A DNA stretch of 64,000 nt, taken from the NCBI GenBank assembly GCA_964556255.1, contig CAZKVQ010000003.1, forward strand, positions 1 to 64,000, read 5' to 3'. The notes beneath the pieces are model-generated. The model had not been told where the DNA came from. It saw only the letters and a program-made list of their open reading frames with translations, and made no database searches. The DNA is from JACJWR01 sp964556255. GTDB taxonomy: Bacteria > Actinomycetota > Actinomycetes > S36-B12 > UBA10799. Shown in pieces: positions 1 to 8,667 of this stretch. A program made the position numbers and the translations under genes. Numbering within the stretch: position 1 is the first letter of the stretch; each line of letters opens with the position of its first letter.

Positions 1-54
1 TAAGCGGGTTTGGGGTTTAAAGCCCCATCGAGGGTTCAAATCCCTCCGCCTCCG
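1..54 (+). tRNA. tRNA-Ser, 3' part only (probably anticodon GCT)
   Basis: Only the 3' part of this tRNA is inside the window. It shows the end of an anticodon loop (TAA, 1-3), the anticodon-stem 3' strand GCGGG (4-8), a long variable arm pairing GGGG (12-15) with CCCC (23-26), a T arm with stem GAGGG/CCCTC around loop TTCAAAT (30-46), the acceptor strand CGCCTCC (47-53) and discriminator G54. A long variable arm with discriminator G is the mark of serine tRNA. T at position 36 followed by two A fits anticodon GCT, because the other serine anticodons end in A. No CCA is encoded. Confidence 0.85.
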
Positions 55-85
55 CAGCGGCTCCGCTCCTGAAGCGTGGCAATCT

Positions 86-123
86 AGGACCCCTTCCGAT
101 GCCGGAAGGGGTCCTGGCTTTTC
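86..123. terminator. Hairpin terminator between tRNA-Ser and the M14 peptidase gene
   Basis: A perfect 13-bp inverted repeat (AGGACCCCTTCCG at 86-98 with its complement at 103-115) closes a 4-nt loop and is followed by GGCTTTT. It lies between the tRNA end and the 3' end of a convergent gene, so it can stop transcription from both sides. Confidence 0.8.
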
Positions 124-131
124 GTGGGGCC

Positions 132-953
132 TCAGCGGTAGTCGATGACTCGCGGAGGCAGCACTGTGACGAGCGTGCGAGCGGTCCGGTCGATCAGGGC
201 CTGACTGGGGTAACTACCGAACTCGAAGGTCATCGCCCAACCCGGGAAGCGGGCGTTGAACCAGGACGTCATGGTGCCGTAGCAGGGGCCGCTGCAACCC
301 GCGATCCCGACAGGCACCCCGGTGTAGTTGGACAGGAAGTAGGCCCAGGGTTGGGACTTCGGGCTGTCACCGTCGATGAGCCCGAAGGGCTGGTGAAAGG
401 AGACCACGACGTCGGGTCGCACGAAGCGCAGGAAGTTGTACATCGCCCGGGTCTCGACCTCGCTCACCGACCGGGGCGCTGGGTAGTTGACCGACGCCGA
501 CCACAGGTAGGGGAAGTTTCGATTGAGATCCACATCGTGCGCGTTTCGCCGCGTGCCGCGTGCCGCGCCGTCGGGGTTCATCGTTCGAATGGTCCAGATG
601 GCGACGTTGCTCGGGGTCTGCGCTTTCAGCCGCCGAACAGCGTCGACCACCAACGGTGCCCGCGTCTCATTGCCGTGCATCTGCCCCAGCACCAGCAGCA
701 CCTTGGTCGCTCGGGCATTCCCCTGTCGCACGGCAACGATCGGTCGCCCTTCCCACGATCGTCCGATGACAACGGTGGAGGGAATCACCCGGGGCGCCGA
801 GGCAGCCGATACGGCGGCCGCTCCTGGCTCGATGGCAGTAGCAGCGGTTGGATCCTGTTGGCCAGCGGGCGCGACGGCGCCTGCTGGGGCGGCCGACAGC
901 ACGGCAATTGCAGCAGTGGCGATCCCCGCCGCCCGCCAATTGACCTTCGTCAC
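132..953 (-). CDS. Secreted M14-family zinc carboxypeptidase
   Basis: Predicted exported zinc peptidase that removes C-terminal residues or cleaves cell-wall peptides (273 aa). The first about 26 residues form a signal peptide ending AGA. The M14 zinc signature is complete: H93 and E96 in GQMHGNE, then NPDGAARGTRRN and VDLNRNF for substrate binding, H187 in VVSFHQPF as the third ligand, and E244 in MTFEFGS as general base. The GTG start at 953 was chosen because GAAGGGA lies about 8 nt upstream and the signal peptide follows at once; longer in-frame starts add an unlikely arginine-rich leader. The exact substrate cannot be told: small M14 proteins include murein-peptide amidases as well as carboxypeptidases. 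Confidence 0.88.
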   Translation of the reverse strand: MTKVNWRAAGIATAAIAVLSAAPAGAVAPAGQQDPTAATAIEPGAAAVSAASAPRVIPSTVVIGRSWEGRPIVAVRQGNARATKVLLVLGQMHGNETRAPLVVDAVRRLKAQTPSNVAIWTIRTMNPDGAARGTRRNAHDVDLNRNFPYLWSASVNYPAPRSVSEVETRAMYNFLRFVRPDVVVSFHQPFGLIDGDSPKSQPWAYFLSNYTGVPVGIAGCSGPCYGTMTSWFNARFPGWAMTFEFGSYPSQALIDRTARTLVTVLPPRVIDYR

Positions 954-1086
954 GCCCGCATCCCTTCTCAGCCTGTGCTCCGAGGGTAGCAATGCCTCGT
1001 GTGCGGGAAGTTCGCCAGCGGCGATTGCCCTGATTGGCTGGCGCCTGTGGGGGTGGACCTCCTGGGCGTGCCTCCGGAAGTGGTTG

Positions 1087-1761
1087 TCAACCGCCACTCT
1101 CCAGCGGGAGCCCCAATTGGCGAAGCTCCTGGCGCAGCGCGTCGGCGTCGGTGAACAGGCAGCAATGCATGCCCAATGTGCGGGCGGTCGCGAGGTTCTC
1201 AGGACGGTCGTCGACGAACACCGACGTACCGGGTTGCACAGCGTAGCGGTCGAACAGGATCCGATAGATGCGTTCGTCGGGCTTCACGAGCCCCTCGTGA
1301 CTCGAGACCACGATGCCGTCGAAGTCCGCCAGCCACGGGTACTTGGCACGGGCGACCTCGAAGTTCCCGCGCGCGAAGTTGGTAAGTGCCAGTAGGCGGA
1401 TCCCCGCGGACCGCAGTTCGGCCAACAGCTTCTGTGTGCCGGGGATCAACCCGACGAGTGCCTCCTCGAAGAAGTCCGGGTAGACAGCGAACACCTCGGC
1501 ATCCGTCGGGTGGCTCTCGCGAATGGCCGCCACCGCGATCGCCCAGTCGGCACCTCGGTCGTGTTCCAGGTTCCAGGCCATGAAGTCGGTGCGACGCAGG
1601 AATTCCGCGACGTCGGCAGGATCTGGCAGCCGCGGTCCGAAGAGCGCACGGACATCCCAGGCGATCAGGACGCCACCGAGGTCGAAGACGACTGTGTCGA
1701 TCGCGGTGTCCTGGGCAGACGAGTCGTCGGCTCGACGTGGAGTGGATCCGGCGGGTTGCAC
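1087..1761 (-). CDS. HAD-superfamily hydrolase (phosphatase-like)
   Basis: Cytosolic HAD hydrolase of about 224 aa, probably a small-molecule phosphatase. The four HAD motifs are visible: FDLGGVL with the nucleophile Asp, LALTNF with the motif II Thr, the Lys of GLVKPDERIY, and FVDDRPEN with the acidic pair. A helical cap lies between motifs I and II, as in the YihX / epoxide-hydrolase N-domain type. The start is uncertain. GTG at 1761 is the nearest one that keeps motif I near the N terminus, but no Shine-Dalgarno sequence precedes it. The 5' end faces the divergent matrixin gene. The substrate is unknown. Confidence 0.8.
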   Translation of the reverse strand: MQPAGSTPRRADDSSAQDTAIDTVVFDLGGVLIAWDVRALFGPRLPDPADVAEFLRRTDFMAWNLEHDRGADWAIAVAAIRESHPTDAEVFAVYPDFFEEALVGLIPGTQKLLAELRSAGIRLLALTNFARGNFEVARAKYPWLADFDGIVVSSHEGLVKPDERIYRILFDRYAVQPGTSVFVDDRPENLATARTLGMHCCLFTDADALRQELRQLGLPLESGG

Positions 1762-1864
1762 GCTGCAGATGGTGCCATTGCCTGGCCGGGGACGTCGAAC
1801 TAGAGTCGTGACACGGGCCCGTCCCCTCGACGGGACTCGCGAGGCAAGACAGGGATGGCACATC

Positions 1865-2962
1865 ATGTGGGCACGCGCGGCCGGCACGCTCGCCGCGAGC
1901 ACGGGCCTGCTGGTGGTTCTTGCGGCGGGAAACCCCGCGACGGCCGCGCCGGAGGCCCCCTCCCCTCCAACCCTCGGCAGTTCGGTCGACTCCGCTGCCC
2001 GGGCGGCCTCCGTGGCGATGCTCGAACTCGCGGCCGCAAACGCGCAGCCGCCGATAGGCCAGCCGGGCGACCACAGATTCCTGTTCGGCGGAGCTGAGCG
2101 GCCGGTCCGGTGGAACCCCTGCAAGCCCATCACGTGGGCATTCGCGACGGACTCTCTCGGCGAAGAGGTACGCGTCGAGCAGGCTTTCGACGTCGCTTCG
2201 CGTGCTTCTGGAATCACCTTCACCCGGTTGCCCGACGGCTCCGCCGCAGCCGTGCGTGTCACCCTTGCGTCGGCTGCCGACGCGAATGTTTCCGGAGAGG
2301 GCGGAATGCACTTCACAACGGTTGGCCTCGTCACCGGCAATGGGCTGCCGGTGGCAACCTCCGGCTACCTCGACGCAGTCATCGGCGCCAGCTCGACGGA
2401 AGCGATGCGCACCTCGCTCTACCTGCATGAACTCGGACACGTTCTGGGTCTGGACCACGTCAGCGCCACGGACGAGGTGATGCAGGTGAGTATTGATCCG
2501 TCCAACCCGCTGACCCGGTACTCGGCCGGGGACCTCGAAGGGTTGCGTCGACTTGGCCGTGCGGCGGGCTGTCAGAACCCACCGCCCGCGGCCGAGTCGG
2601 TGCGAGTGTCCGGACGCGACGTCAAGCCGGTGTACGTCCGGTCCCAGCCTGGGCGCGGTCTACCCACATTCCACCCGACCCGGATCCTCTCTTTCGAATG
2701 GACCCAACCTCCCGCCAGCCCGCGGGTGATGCAGACGCTGGCGTTTCAAGTCGATCGCAGCAACCCTGCCGATGAGTCCAAGTGGTCGCAACTGCCGTTC
2801 GATGACGGCAACCTGGCGGCCGGTGACGGGAACAAGTCGGCCACGGCGAGGATCGGCGGTAGCGTCCCCTGCCGTGACGGCGACCAGTTTGTGATCGTTG
2901 CCTACAACGTCTACGGACGGACTGTCACACCGGTGACGCTGCAGCGGTGTGTCAAGGGATAG
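1865..2962 (+). CDS. Secreted matrixin-type metalloprotease
   Basis: Exported zinc metalloprotease of 365 aa. Residues 1 to about 28 are a signal peptide ending ATAAP. The metzincin zinc motif HELGHVLGLDH (188-198) has all three His and the Glu, followed by the Met-turn region DEVMQ. The C-terminal third (about 245-365) has no recognised fold and may be a fibronectin-like binding domain. A second matrixin lies at 30971-31993; the two share the catalytic core style but little else. The ATG at 1865 is set by the signal peptide. No partner gene is evident next to it. Confidence 0.88.
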   Translation: MWARAAGTLAASTGLLVVLAAGNPATAAPEAPSPPTLGSSVDSAARAASVAMLELAAANAQPPIGQPGDHRFLFGGAERPVRWNPCKPITWAFATDSLGEEVRVEQAFDVASRASGITFTRLPDGSAAAVRVTLASAADANVSGEGGMHFTTVGLVTGNGLPVATSGYLDAVIGASSTEAMRTSLYLHELGHVLGLDHVSATDEVMQVSIDPSNPLTRYSAGDLEGLRRLGRAAGCQNPPPAAESVRVSGRDVKPVYVRSQPGRGLPTFHPTRILSFEWTQPPASPRVMQTLAFQVDRSNPADESKWSQLPFDDGNLAAGDGNKSATARIGGSVPCRDGDQFVIVAYNVYGRTVTPVTLQRCVKG

Positions 2963-3004
2963 CGTGCCCGCGGTAGACCGGGGCGGACCACGCCGGATTT
3001 CCAG

Positions 3005-3010
3005 TACCGT
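3005..3010 (+). promoter_or_regulatory. -10 box TACCGT of a leaderless transcript
   Basis: TACCGT ends 6 nt before the ATG at 3017 and no Shine-Dalgarno sequence lies between. This geometry puts the transcription start on the start codon and recurs at several genes in this window. Confidence 0.55.
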
Positions 3011-3016
3011 GCCTTC

Positions 3017-5263
3017 ATGTCGTCGTCCTCACGGCCAACCGTGGTCTGCGCCGATCCCAGCAGTTGGGAGGCCATGGCCCAGTTCGGAGCGGCCTTGCGA
3101 CAGCGTGGGCTCCGAACAGTCAGATACACCGGTCGGGATCGTAGCCTGCGGCAGGTCGTGCGAACCAATTTGGAACGTTCGCTATTCGAGCGTACGCATG
3201 CGGTTCTCCGCGCAGGCTCGGACGGTCAGCTAGACGTCTCACCGATCCTCGAGCGCCTGCCGAAGTTCGCGGATGTCCAGAGTGCGGATGAGATAGGGGC
3301 GCAGTTGGTGCTGGACCGACGATGGCAGCAGGAACCTCGGCTGCGCAGGGTCCACGCCACCGGGCTCAACGATTTCGACTGCTACGACAAGTTGTCCTAC
3401 ACGACGTTGGCGGCCGCCGCCGGGGTGCCGGTGCCGCCGACCTGGTCGAACGCTGAGGAGGTTCCCTCGGACGTGGCACTTGCCGTCAAGTCCCGGGTCG
3501 GCTCCGGCGGGACGGGAGTGCGACTCGTTGCGGGTATCTCAGAGGCGGCCGCGGCGGCCGCGGAGGTTGGTCGAGGGCCGAAGTCGGTGCTCTATCAGCA
3601 GGCGATCGCGGGCGAGGTTTGGAACGTCGGTGGCGTTTCCCGCGATGGGGAGATCCTGACCGCAGCCGCCTATCGGGCGGCTGCCCCCGCGGGCGACCCG
3701 CACGGACCACCGGTGGAGATTGAGCTGGAGGACCGCCCCGATCTGCTGGACTCGGCGGGCCGCATCGTGTCCGCTCTTGGCTACCGCGGACCCTTCGCGC
3801 TGGATTTCGTGATGAGCGACGATGACACGGGATACCTCATTGATTTCAATCCTCGGATCTTCGGTTCCTGGCCCGCGCTGCAAGCAGGCGGCGTCGATCT
3901 GCTCGGCTTCTACCTGTATTCAATTGGGCTGGCTCGGCGGCCACCGAAATCCGCTGTTCAACTCGGCCGATTCTTCCGGACTTCGCCCCAAGGTGACCCG
4001 GCGATTCGTCGGTCGATCGCCCGCGCCCGGGAATTGAACCGGAATCTTGGGCCGGTCCTCGGCGCGGACTGGCGGCGCCTCAACCTTGCCGAGCAGCTAC
4101 TAACTGCCCGGCCTTCGTGGCTGACCGGACCCAGACCGACAGGCTCCCTCGTGCTTGGCGACGACCACCGCGTGGTCATGGCCTACAACGAGAGTTGGGG
4201 CGCAGCCATCACGTTCGGTGGGGCCCTGCGCCACCGCCAGGTCGATGTCGTGCGGCACACCGTGCCCGGGATCTCGCGCAAGCAGCGGGTCCGGCAGTCA
4301 TTGGAGTCGCTCTGTTTCTCCGCGAGCGTCTTCGACTTGAGGGAGACCGTTAGCGGCGCCATCGACGTCGGTTCGATCCCCGCACTCGTCGATCATGCCT
4401 GGGATGTGCAGATGACCGAGCGAGTGGCCGAGCGTGTTCTCGCGAGCCCCCAGTGGCGGGCACTCCCCGAACTATCCAAGACCGACCCCGCAGTGGACGA
4501 GGACATCCTCATCGACAAGGCGCTCACGATGTCCTGGGCGCAGCAACACGGAATCCCAGTGCCCGAGACATACGCGGCCGTCGGCATGTCCGACCTGGCC
4601 GGCTGCTATCCGGTGGTGGTGAAGCACCCAGTGGGCTACGGCGGGAAGTGGGTGGCCGTGTGCTCAGATGCGGAGCAGGTAGCGGCGACGCTGCGGGAAT
4701 GGGACTCGACGTTCGATGAGGTCATCTTCCAGGAATTCATCGATGGTCCCATGGTCAACGTTGGCGGCGTTGCCGAGAAGGGTCGCATCCTGACCGCTGC
4801 CGCCTATGTTCCGACCCAGGCGGCGGATAGCCCGACGGGTCCCCCGGTGTCGGTCCGACTGGTACCGGGGGAGGCGGCGCTGGAGTCGAGTACGCGACTT
4901 GTGGAGACCCTCGGGCTGCGCAGCATCTTCTGCTTCAACTTCGTACAGGATGCTGCCGGAGTCCCCAAGCTCATCGACGTCAATGCACGCGTGTTCGGCT
5001 CTTGGTGCGGGCTGCAGACCGCCGGCGTGGACATCCTGGGCAACTACCTCTACGAGTTGGGCCTGCGTCAACAGCCGTCACCTCGATCGGTCCGCCTGGG
5101 GGTCGACTTCCCAGTCGAGGTGTTGCTGGGGGAGGGGTTGTGGCGCGGCTTGCGGCACAATTCGCGACTCGTTCGGCAGGCGTTCTCCCTGGCGGGCCTG
5201 CGTGGTGCCATCGCCATCACCGTCAACGCCCTCGCGCAGTCGACCAATCGGCCACCTGGCTGA
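3017..5263 (+). CDS. Tandem ATP-grasp ligase-like protein
   Basis: 748-aa cytosolic protein made of two ATP-grasp domains that arose by internal duplication. The first half has VKSRVGSGGTGV (ATP-binding loop), WNVGGVSRDGEILTAAAY and LIDFNPRIFGSW; the second repeats these as VKHPVGYGGKW, VNVGGVAEKGRILTAAAY and LIDVNARVFGSW. In both copies the usual ExNxR metal site reads DxNxR. ATP-grasp enzymes join a carboxylate to an amine or thiol through an acyl phosphate; the substrate here is unknown. The gene converges on the exopolysaccharide locus with only 17 nt between stops, so a role in modifying that polymer or a peptide is possible but is inference. The ATG has a leaderless -10 box 6 nt upstream. 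Confidence 0.8.
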   Translation: MSSSSRPTVVCADPSSWEAMAQFGAALRQRGLRTVRYTGRDRSLRQVVRTNLERSLFERTHAVLRAGSDGQLDVSPILERLPKFADVQSADEIGAQLVLDRRWQQEPRLRRVHATGLNDFDCYDKLSYTTLAAAAGVPVPPTWSNAEEVPSDVALAVKSRVGSGGTGVRLVAGISEAAAAAAEVGRGPKSVLYQQAIAGEVWNVGGVSRDGEILTAAAYRAAAPAGDPHGPPVEIELEDRPDLLDSAGRIVSALGYRGPFALDFVMSDDDTGYLIDFNPRIFGSWPALQAGGVDLLGFYLYSIGLARRPPKSAVQLGRFFRTSPQGDPAIRRSIARARELNRNLGPVLGADWRRLNLAEQLLTARPSWLTGPRPTGSLVLGDDHRVVMAYNESWGAAITFGGALRHRQVDVVRHTVPGISRKQRVRQSLESLCFSASVFDLRETVSGAIDVGSIPALVDHAWDVQMTERVAERVLASPQWRALPELSKTDPAVDEDILIDKALTMSWAQQHGIPVPETYAAVGMSDLAGCYPVVVKHPVGYGGKWVAVCSDAEQVAATLREWDSTFDEVIFQEFIDGPMVNVGGVAEKGRILTAAAYVPTQAADSPTGPPVSVRLVPGEAALESSTRLVETLGLRSIFCFNFVQDAAGVPKLIDVNARVFGSWCGLQTAGVDILGNYLYELGLRQQPSPRSVRLGVDFPVEVLLGEGLWRGLRHNSRLVRQAFSLAGLRGAIAITVNALAQSTNRPPG

Positions 5264-5280
5264 ATCCGAGGGGAGGATCG

Positions 5281-6837
5281 TCACCATCCGACCTTGGCCG
5301 GAAGTGTCTTGCCATCATCCGTCCAGCCGCTGAGCCGGTAGCTGCTTGCCGGGGCGTTGGTGGTGAACGCGGTGTGCGGCCCGCCATTGAAGCTCACGTT
5401 CTCGACGGTGAGGCGGCTTTGCTGAGCGCCGGAATCGTTGAGGATGGCGACCTCGCGGGACGCGTCGGTACGGGTCTTGGTGATCCGCACGTTGCGGACG
5501 GTGATGTCGTGGTTGGTGACGCCGGACTCACCGTTGTAGAGCATCACCGCGCCGTGGTCGACAGCAGCCGTCTGGTTGGCGTAGTTGATGGTGGCCCCGT
5601 CAACCAGGATGTTGCTGACCGGGTAGGTGTGCCAGTTGGCCTCGGCAGCGATGTAGATGGCGGCGGCACTGGAGCGTTCCGCGTAGACATTCCGGTAGGT
5701 GATGTTCGTTCCGCCCACCACCGAGAACGCCCGACCCCAAGTCTGGTTGAAGACCCGCGGGCGAACAACGGTGATGTTCGTGCTGGGCGCATCGCCATCG
5801 CCTGCATAGGAGACCACGGCCACGCCATCGTCGCCAGGATTGCGCACCACCGCGTCCGTGACGGTGCCGTAGCTTGCGCCCTCGGTCATGTGGATGGCAT
5901 CGGCCCTGGTGTTCTGGACCGTGACCCGGGTGAGGGTGAAGTTCCGGGCACCGCCGATGTAGATACCAGCAGCTGCTGAGCCATCGACCTTGACATCGGT
6001 GAGCGTGATGCCACTGAAGCCCCGGAGACGCAGTTTCATCTGCTCGTAGGTCGACCAGCGCTTTGTAGTGGAGGCCATCTTGAAGGTGAGGTTGTCAACG
6101 TGAATGTTGTTGTTGTTCAGCAGGACCATCGAGGTCTGCTCCTTGGTGGCCAGCAGGGTGGCACCGCCGGTGAGCCGGACGCCCGCCTGGCCGACGGTGA
6201 TCGTTCCGGCGTGGGCGAAGGTCCGACCTGCTGGGAAGACCAGGGTGTCGCCGGGGGCAAGTGAATTCAGGGCCCGTTGGATGGCGGCGGTGTCGTCGGT
6301 GACCCCATTGCCAACGGCGCCGAAGGCGAGGACGCTCTTGGCGTTGGCGGGCACCGGGATCGGTACGGCCACTGGCGCGGGCGGCGCTGCCGGCACGGCA
6401 TCGACTTCGCGGAACTTCAGGGTCGCCACTGGCGAGAGGCTGGTGGCGTTGCGAGCGCGAACCTGGACCAGGTAACTGGCGTTGGCGCTCAGGCCGCCGA
6501 CCGTGAACTTGGTACCTGTGACGGCAACCCACTTGCTGAAGCTGGTGGTGGAGTTTGCGGCGGAGGTGCGCAGGTAGTAGGTCTGGACTCGGGTAGATCC
6601 GGCAGTCGCGGGGGCGATCCAGGTGACGTTCGCGGTCCGGTGGGTCGGGTAGGCGGTCGCGGTGAGGCTGCGGGGTGCTGACGGTGCCGCGACGGTGGCG
6701 GCTGTTGCTGCGGCCGGGGCGACCGCGGCCGCCGGAGTCGCGGCGAGGAAGGCCGCCGAGAGGCTGAGCCCGACCGCTGCGACTGCCGCTGGCAGCAGCC
6801 GCTTCGCGTCTCTTACTCGGGCCGACCTCATATACAT
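5281..6837 (-). CDS. Secreted beta-helix protein (pectate lyase / GH28-like) with Fn3 domain
   Basis: 518-aa exported protein. After a signal peptide (about 1-38) comes a fibronectin type III domain (about 52-145), then a right-handed parallel beta-helix opening with FGAVGNGVTDDTAAIQRAL, the usual start of pectate-lyase-superfamily and GH28 helices. Short rungs follow (for example ADAIHMTEG, GDDGVAVVSYAG, GRAFSVVGG). The same rungs occur in the lipoprotein at 16999-18234, so the two are paralogues. Placed at the distal end of the polysaccharide genes, it probably cleaves or trims the exopolymer; lyase versus hydrolase cannot be decided. Two ATGs (6837 and 6831) are possible starts. Confidence 0.85.
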   Translation of the reverse strand: MYMRSARVRDAKRLLPAAVAAVGLSLSAAFLAATPAAAVAPAAATAATVAAPSAPRSLTATAYPTHRTANVTWIAPATAGSTRVQTYYLRTSAANSTTSFSKWVAVTGTKFTVGGLSANASYLVQVRARNATSLSPVATLKFREVDAVPAAPPAPVAVPIPVPANAKSVLAFGAVGNGVTDDTAAIQRALNSLAPGDTLVFPAGRTFAHAGTITVGQAGVRLTGGATLLATKEQTSMVLLNNNNIHVDNLTFKMASTTKRWSTYEQMKLRLRGFSGITLTDVKVDGSAAAGIYIGGARNFTLTRVTVQNTRADAIHMTEGASYGTVTDAVVRNPGDDGVAVVSYAGDGDAPSTNITVVRPRVFNQTWGRAFSVVGGTNITYRNVYAERSSAAAIYIAAEANWHTYPVSNILVDGATINYANQTAAVDHGAVMLYNGESGVTNHDITVRNVRITKTRTDASREVAILNDSGAQQSRLTVENVSFNGGPHTAFTTNAPASSYRLSGWTDDGKTLPAKVGW

Positions 6838-7098
6838 TTCATCGGCCGCCGAACGGGCTACCTTGACCCGAACCGTTCATGCCGAGCGGCATTCACCGCC
6901 GATTTCTCCGAGTGGGTTGGTCGTCGCCCGGATTTGGTGGGCCGCAAGGGCAGAAGCCGCGGGATTGGCCACGCTGGGTGTGCTCCCGGCGCGAATCAGC
7001 GACGCTAAGTGATCGCCCGCCGGACAAGCCGTTTGAGCATGGTCACCTGAATGGCCCAGCCGTCCCAGCGACCCTGGACCACTGCCCTGCGGGGGCTG

Positions 7099-8667
7099 TC
7101 AGGTCGACAGCGCGTGGCTCCGGGTCTTCCAGCCGGTGAAGAGCCAGGACAGTCGGCGCAGGGGCCCGGGAAGGGCGGTGTGGAGCCATTCGGCGTCCGT
7201 GCCGTGGACGAAGCCCATCGAGCCTCCCAGGGCCAGCATCGCAATCAGGAACGCAATGCCTCCCGCAACCAGCGACACCAGTGCTTCACCTTCGCTCGAG
7301 GTACCTATGGCGTTGACGATCACCAGGACAACGGCGCAGACGGCGGCCGAGTAGAGCAGCACGCCGAGCCAACGACCGATCATCCAGGGGAAGCGGTTCA
7401 CGGCACGCCACGTGAGGTACAGCATGACGACCGCCATCACGGTCTGCCCGCACAGATTCGCGATGGCGGCCCCCCAGGCACCGTGCTGGGGGATGAGCAG
7501 GAAGGCCAACGCAATGTCCACCACCGCGCCGGCGCTCGCTCCGATGATGGGTCGGCGCAGTCTGTTGGCCCCGGTCCAGAACGTGGCGCACAGGTTGCCG
7601 CCCGTGACGAACAGCAGGGACAAGGACATGATGGGTACCAGCTCGGCGGCCTGTGTGTAGTCCGGACCGTAGAGCACGATCACCATCGCCGGACCCAGGC
7701 AGACGACGCCTGCGGTCAAGGGCAGTGAGGCGATGGAGACGATTCGAAGGGCGGAACCCAGTTTGCTGGCCGTTCGGTCGATGGTGCCGGCGCCGAATGA
7801 CTCGGCGATGCCGGGCAGGCCCGCCACCATCAACGACTGCGGGATGACCGCCGCTGTGGAGATGACCATGAAGCCGATGGAGTACATGGCCAGCTGGGCC
7901 TCGGTGGAGTATGCCTGTAGGAAGAGGAATTCCATCCGGCGTTGAACGATCTGTACGAGCCCTTCCATGATCAGGAGTTGCAGCCAGATATGGGCCAGTC
8001 CGTGGGGCAGCGGCCTTAATGAGGCCCGGGGGATCGGTCCGACGAGTCGGCGCAGCATGACGAGGACGATCAGGGCGGCGATCACGTTCGCGACGAACAC
8101 GCCCGTGATCCCGAAGCCGGCGAAGATCGCGACGATTCCCAGTATTACCGCGATCAACTGCGTGATCAGCCGTCGGGAGGCCACCGGGCGCCAACCGCGA
8201 TCCGCGATGGCGATTGCGCCGTACCCCCAGCCCAAGCCGTTCACCAGCGCGGAGACGGCGACCACGAACCACGGCGTGGGGGTGGCGCTGAAGAGGCCGA
8301 CAACCGACAGGACGACCGCGGACACCGCACCTGCCGCCACATTGGCCAGGTACGTGACCCGGCTCAGATGCCGAAACCGGTCCTCGTCCTGTGCGCCGAC
8401 CGCCTCTGACAACAACCGGATGGACATCACCGTCACGACGTTGAGGAGCAGAGCCCCGAGCAGGGCCTCCACGTACGCGATGAAGCTCTGCAGACCCAGC
8501 TGGTCCGGCCCCAGGACCCGACCCATGACGATGGAGAGCACCGCGGTGCCCATCAGCGGGATGAGTTGGGAGGCCGCTATCCAGAGGCCGCCGATGACCG
8601 CCCTCTTCTTGCCCGCGTGCTCGTCCTCCTTCGGCTCGTCAGTCAACGGCGCCACCTCCCGGCCCAT
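7099..8667 (-). CDS. Polysaccharide flippase, Wzx/MATE-like
   Basis: Integral membrane protein of 522 aa with about 12-14 hydrophobic helices, of the polysaccharide-transporter (MOP/Wzx) family. It should move undecaprenyl-linked repeat units across the membrane before polymerisation by the Wzy at 10454-11845. The N-terminal tail is charged and cytosolic, followed by the first helix at GLWIAASQLIPLMGTAVLS. It overlaps the upstream glycosyltransferase by 29 nt if the ATG at 8667 is used. A TTG at 8646 has a much better GGGAGG ribosome site and would reduce the overlap to 8 nt, so the true start may be there. Confidence 0.87.
   Translation of the reverse strand: MGREVAPLTDEPKEDEHAGKKRAVIGGLWIAASQLIPLMGTAVLSIVMGRVLGPDQLGLQSFIAYVEALLGALLLNVVTVMSIRLLSEAVGAQDEDRFRHLSRVTYLANVAAGAVSAVVLSVVGLFSATPTPWFVVAVSALVNGLGWGYGAIAIADRGWRPVASRRLITQLIAVILGIVAIFAGFGITGVFVANVIAALIVLVMLRRLVGPIPRASLRPLPHGLAHIWLQLLIMEGLVQIVQRRMEFLFLQAYSTEAQLAMYSIGFMVISTAAVIPQSLMVAGLPGIAESFGAGTIDRTASKLGSALRIVSIASLPLTAGVVCLGPAMVIVLYGPDYTQAAELVPIMSLSLLFVTGGNLCATFWTGANRLRRPIIGASAGAVVDIALAFLLIPQHGAWGAAIANLCGQTVMAVVMLYLTWRAVNRFPWMIGRWLGVLLYSAAVCAVVLVIVNAIGTSSEGEALVSLVAGGIAFLIAMLALGGSMGFVHGTDAEWLHTALPGPLRRLSWLFTGWKTRSHALST

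Noticed and set aside
5002..5979. Plus-strand open frame across the ATP-grasp and beta-helix gene ends
   Set aside because: It overlaps two well supported genes and translates to a low-complexity Asp/Val/Gly-rich chain; common in high-GC DNA.
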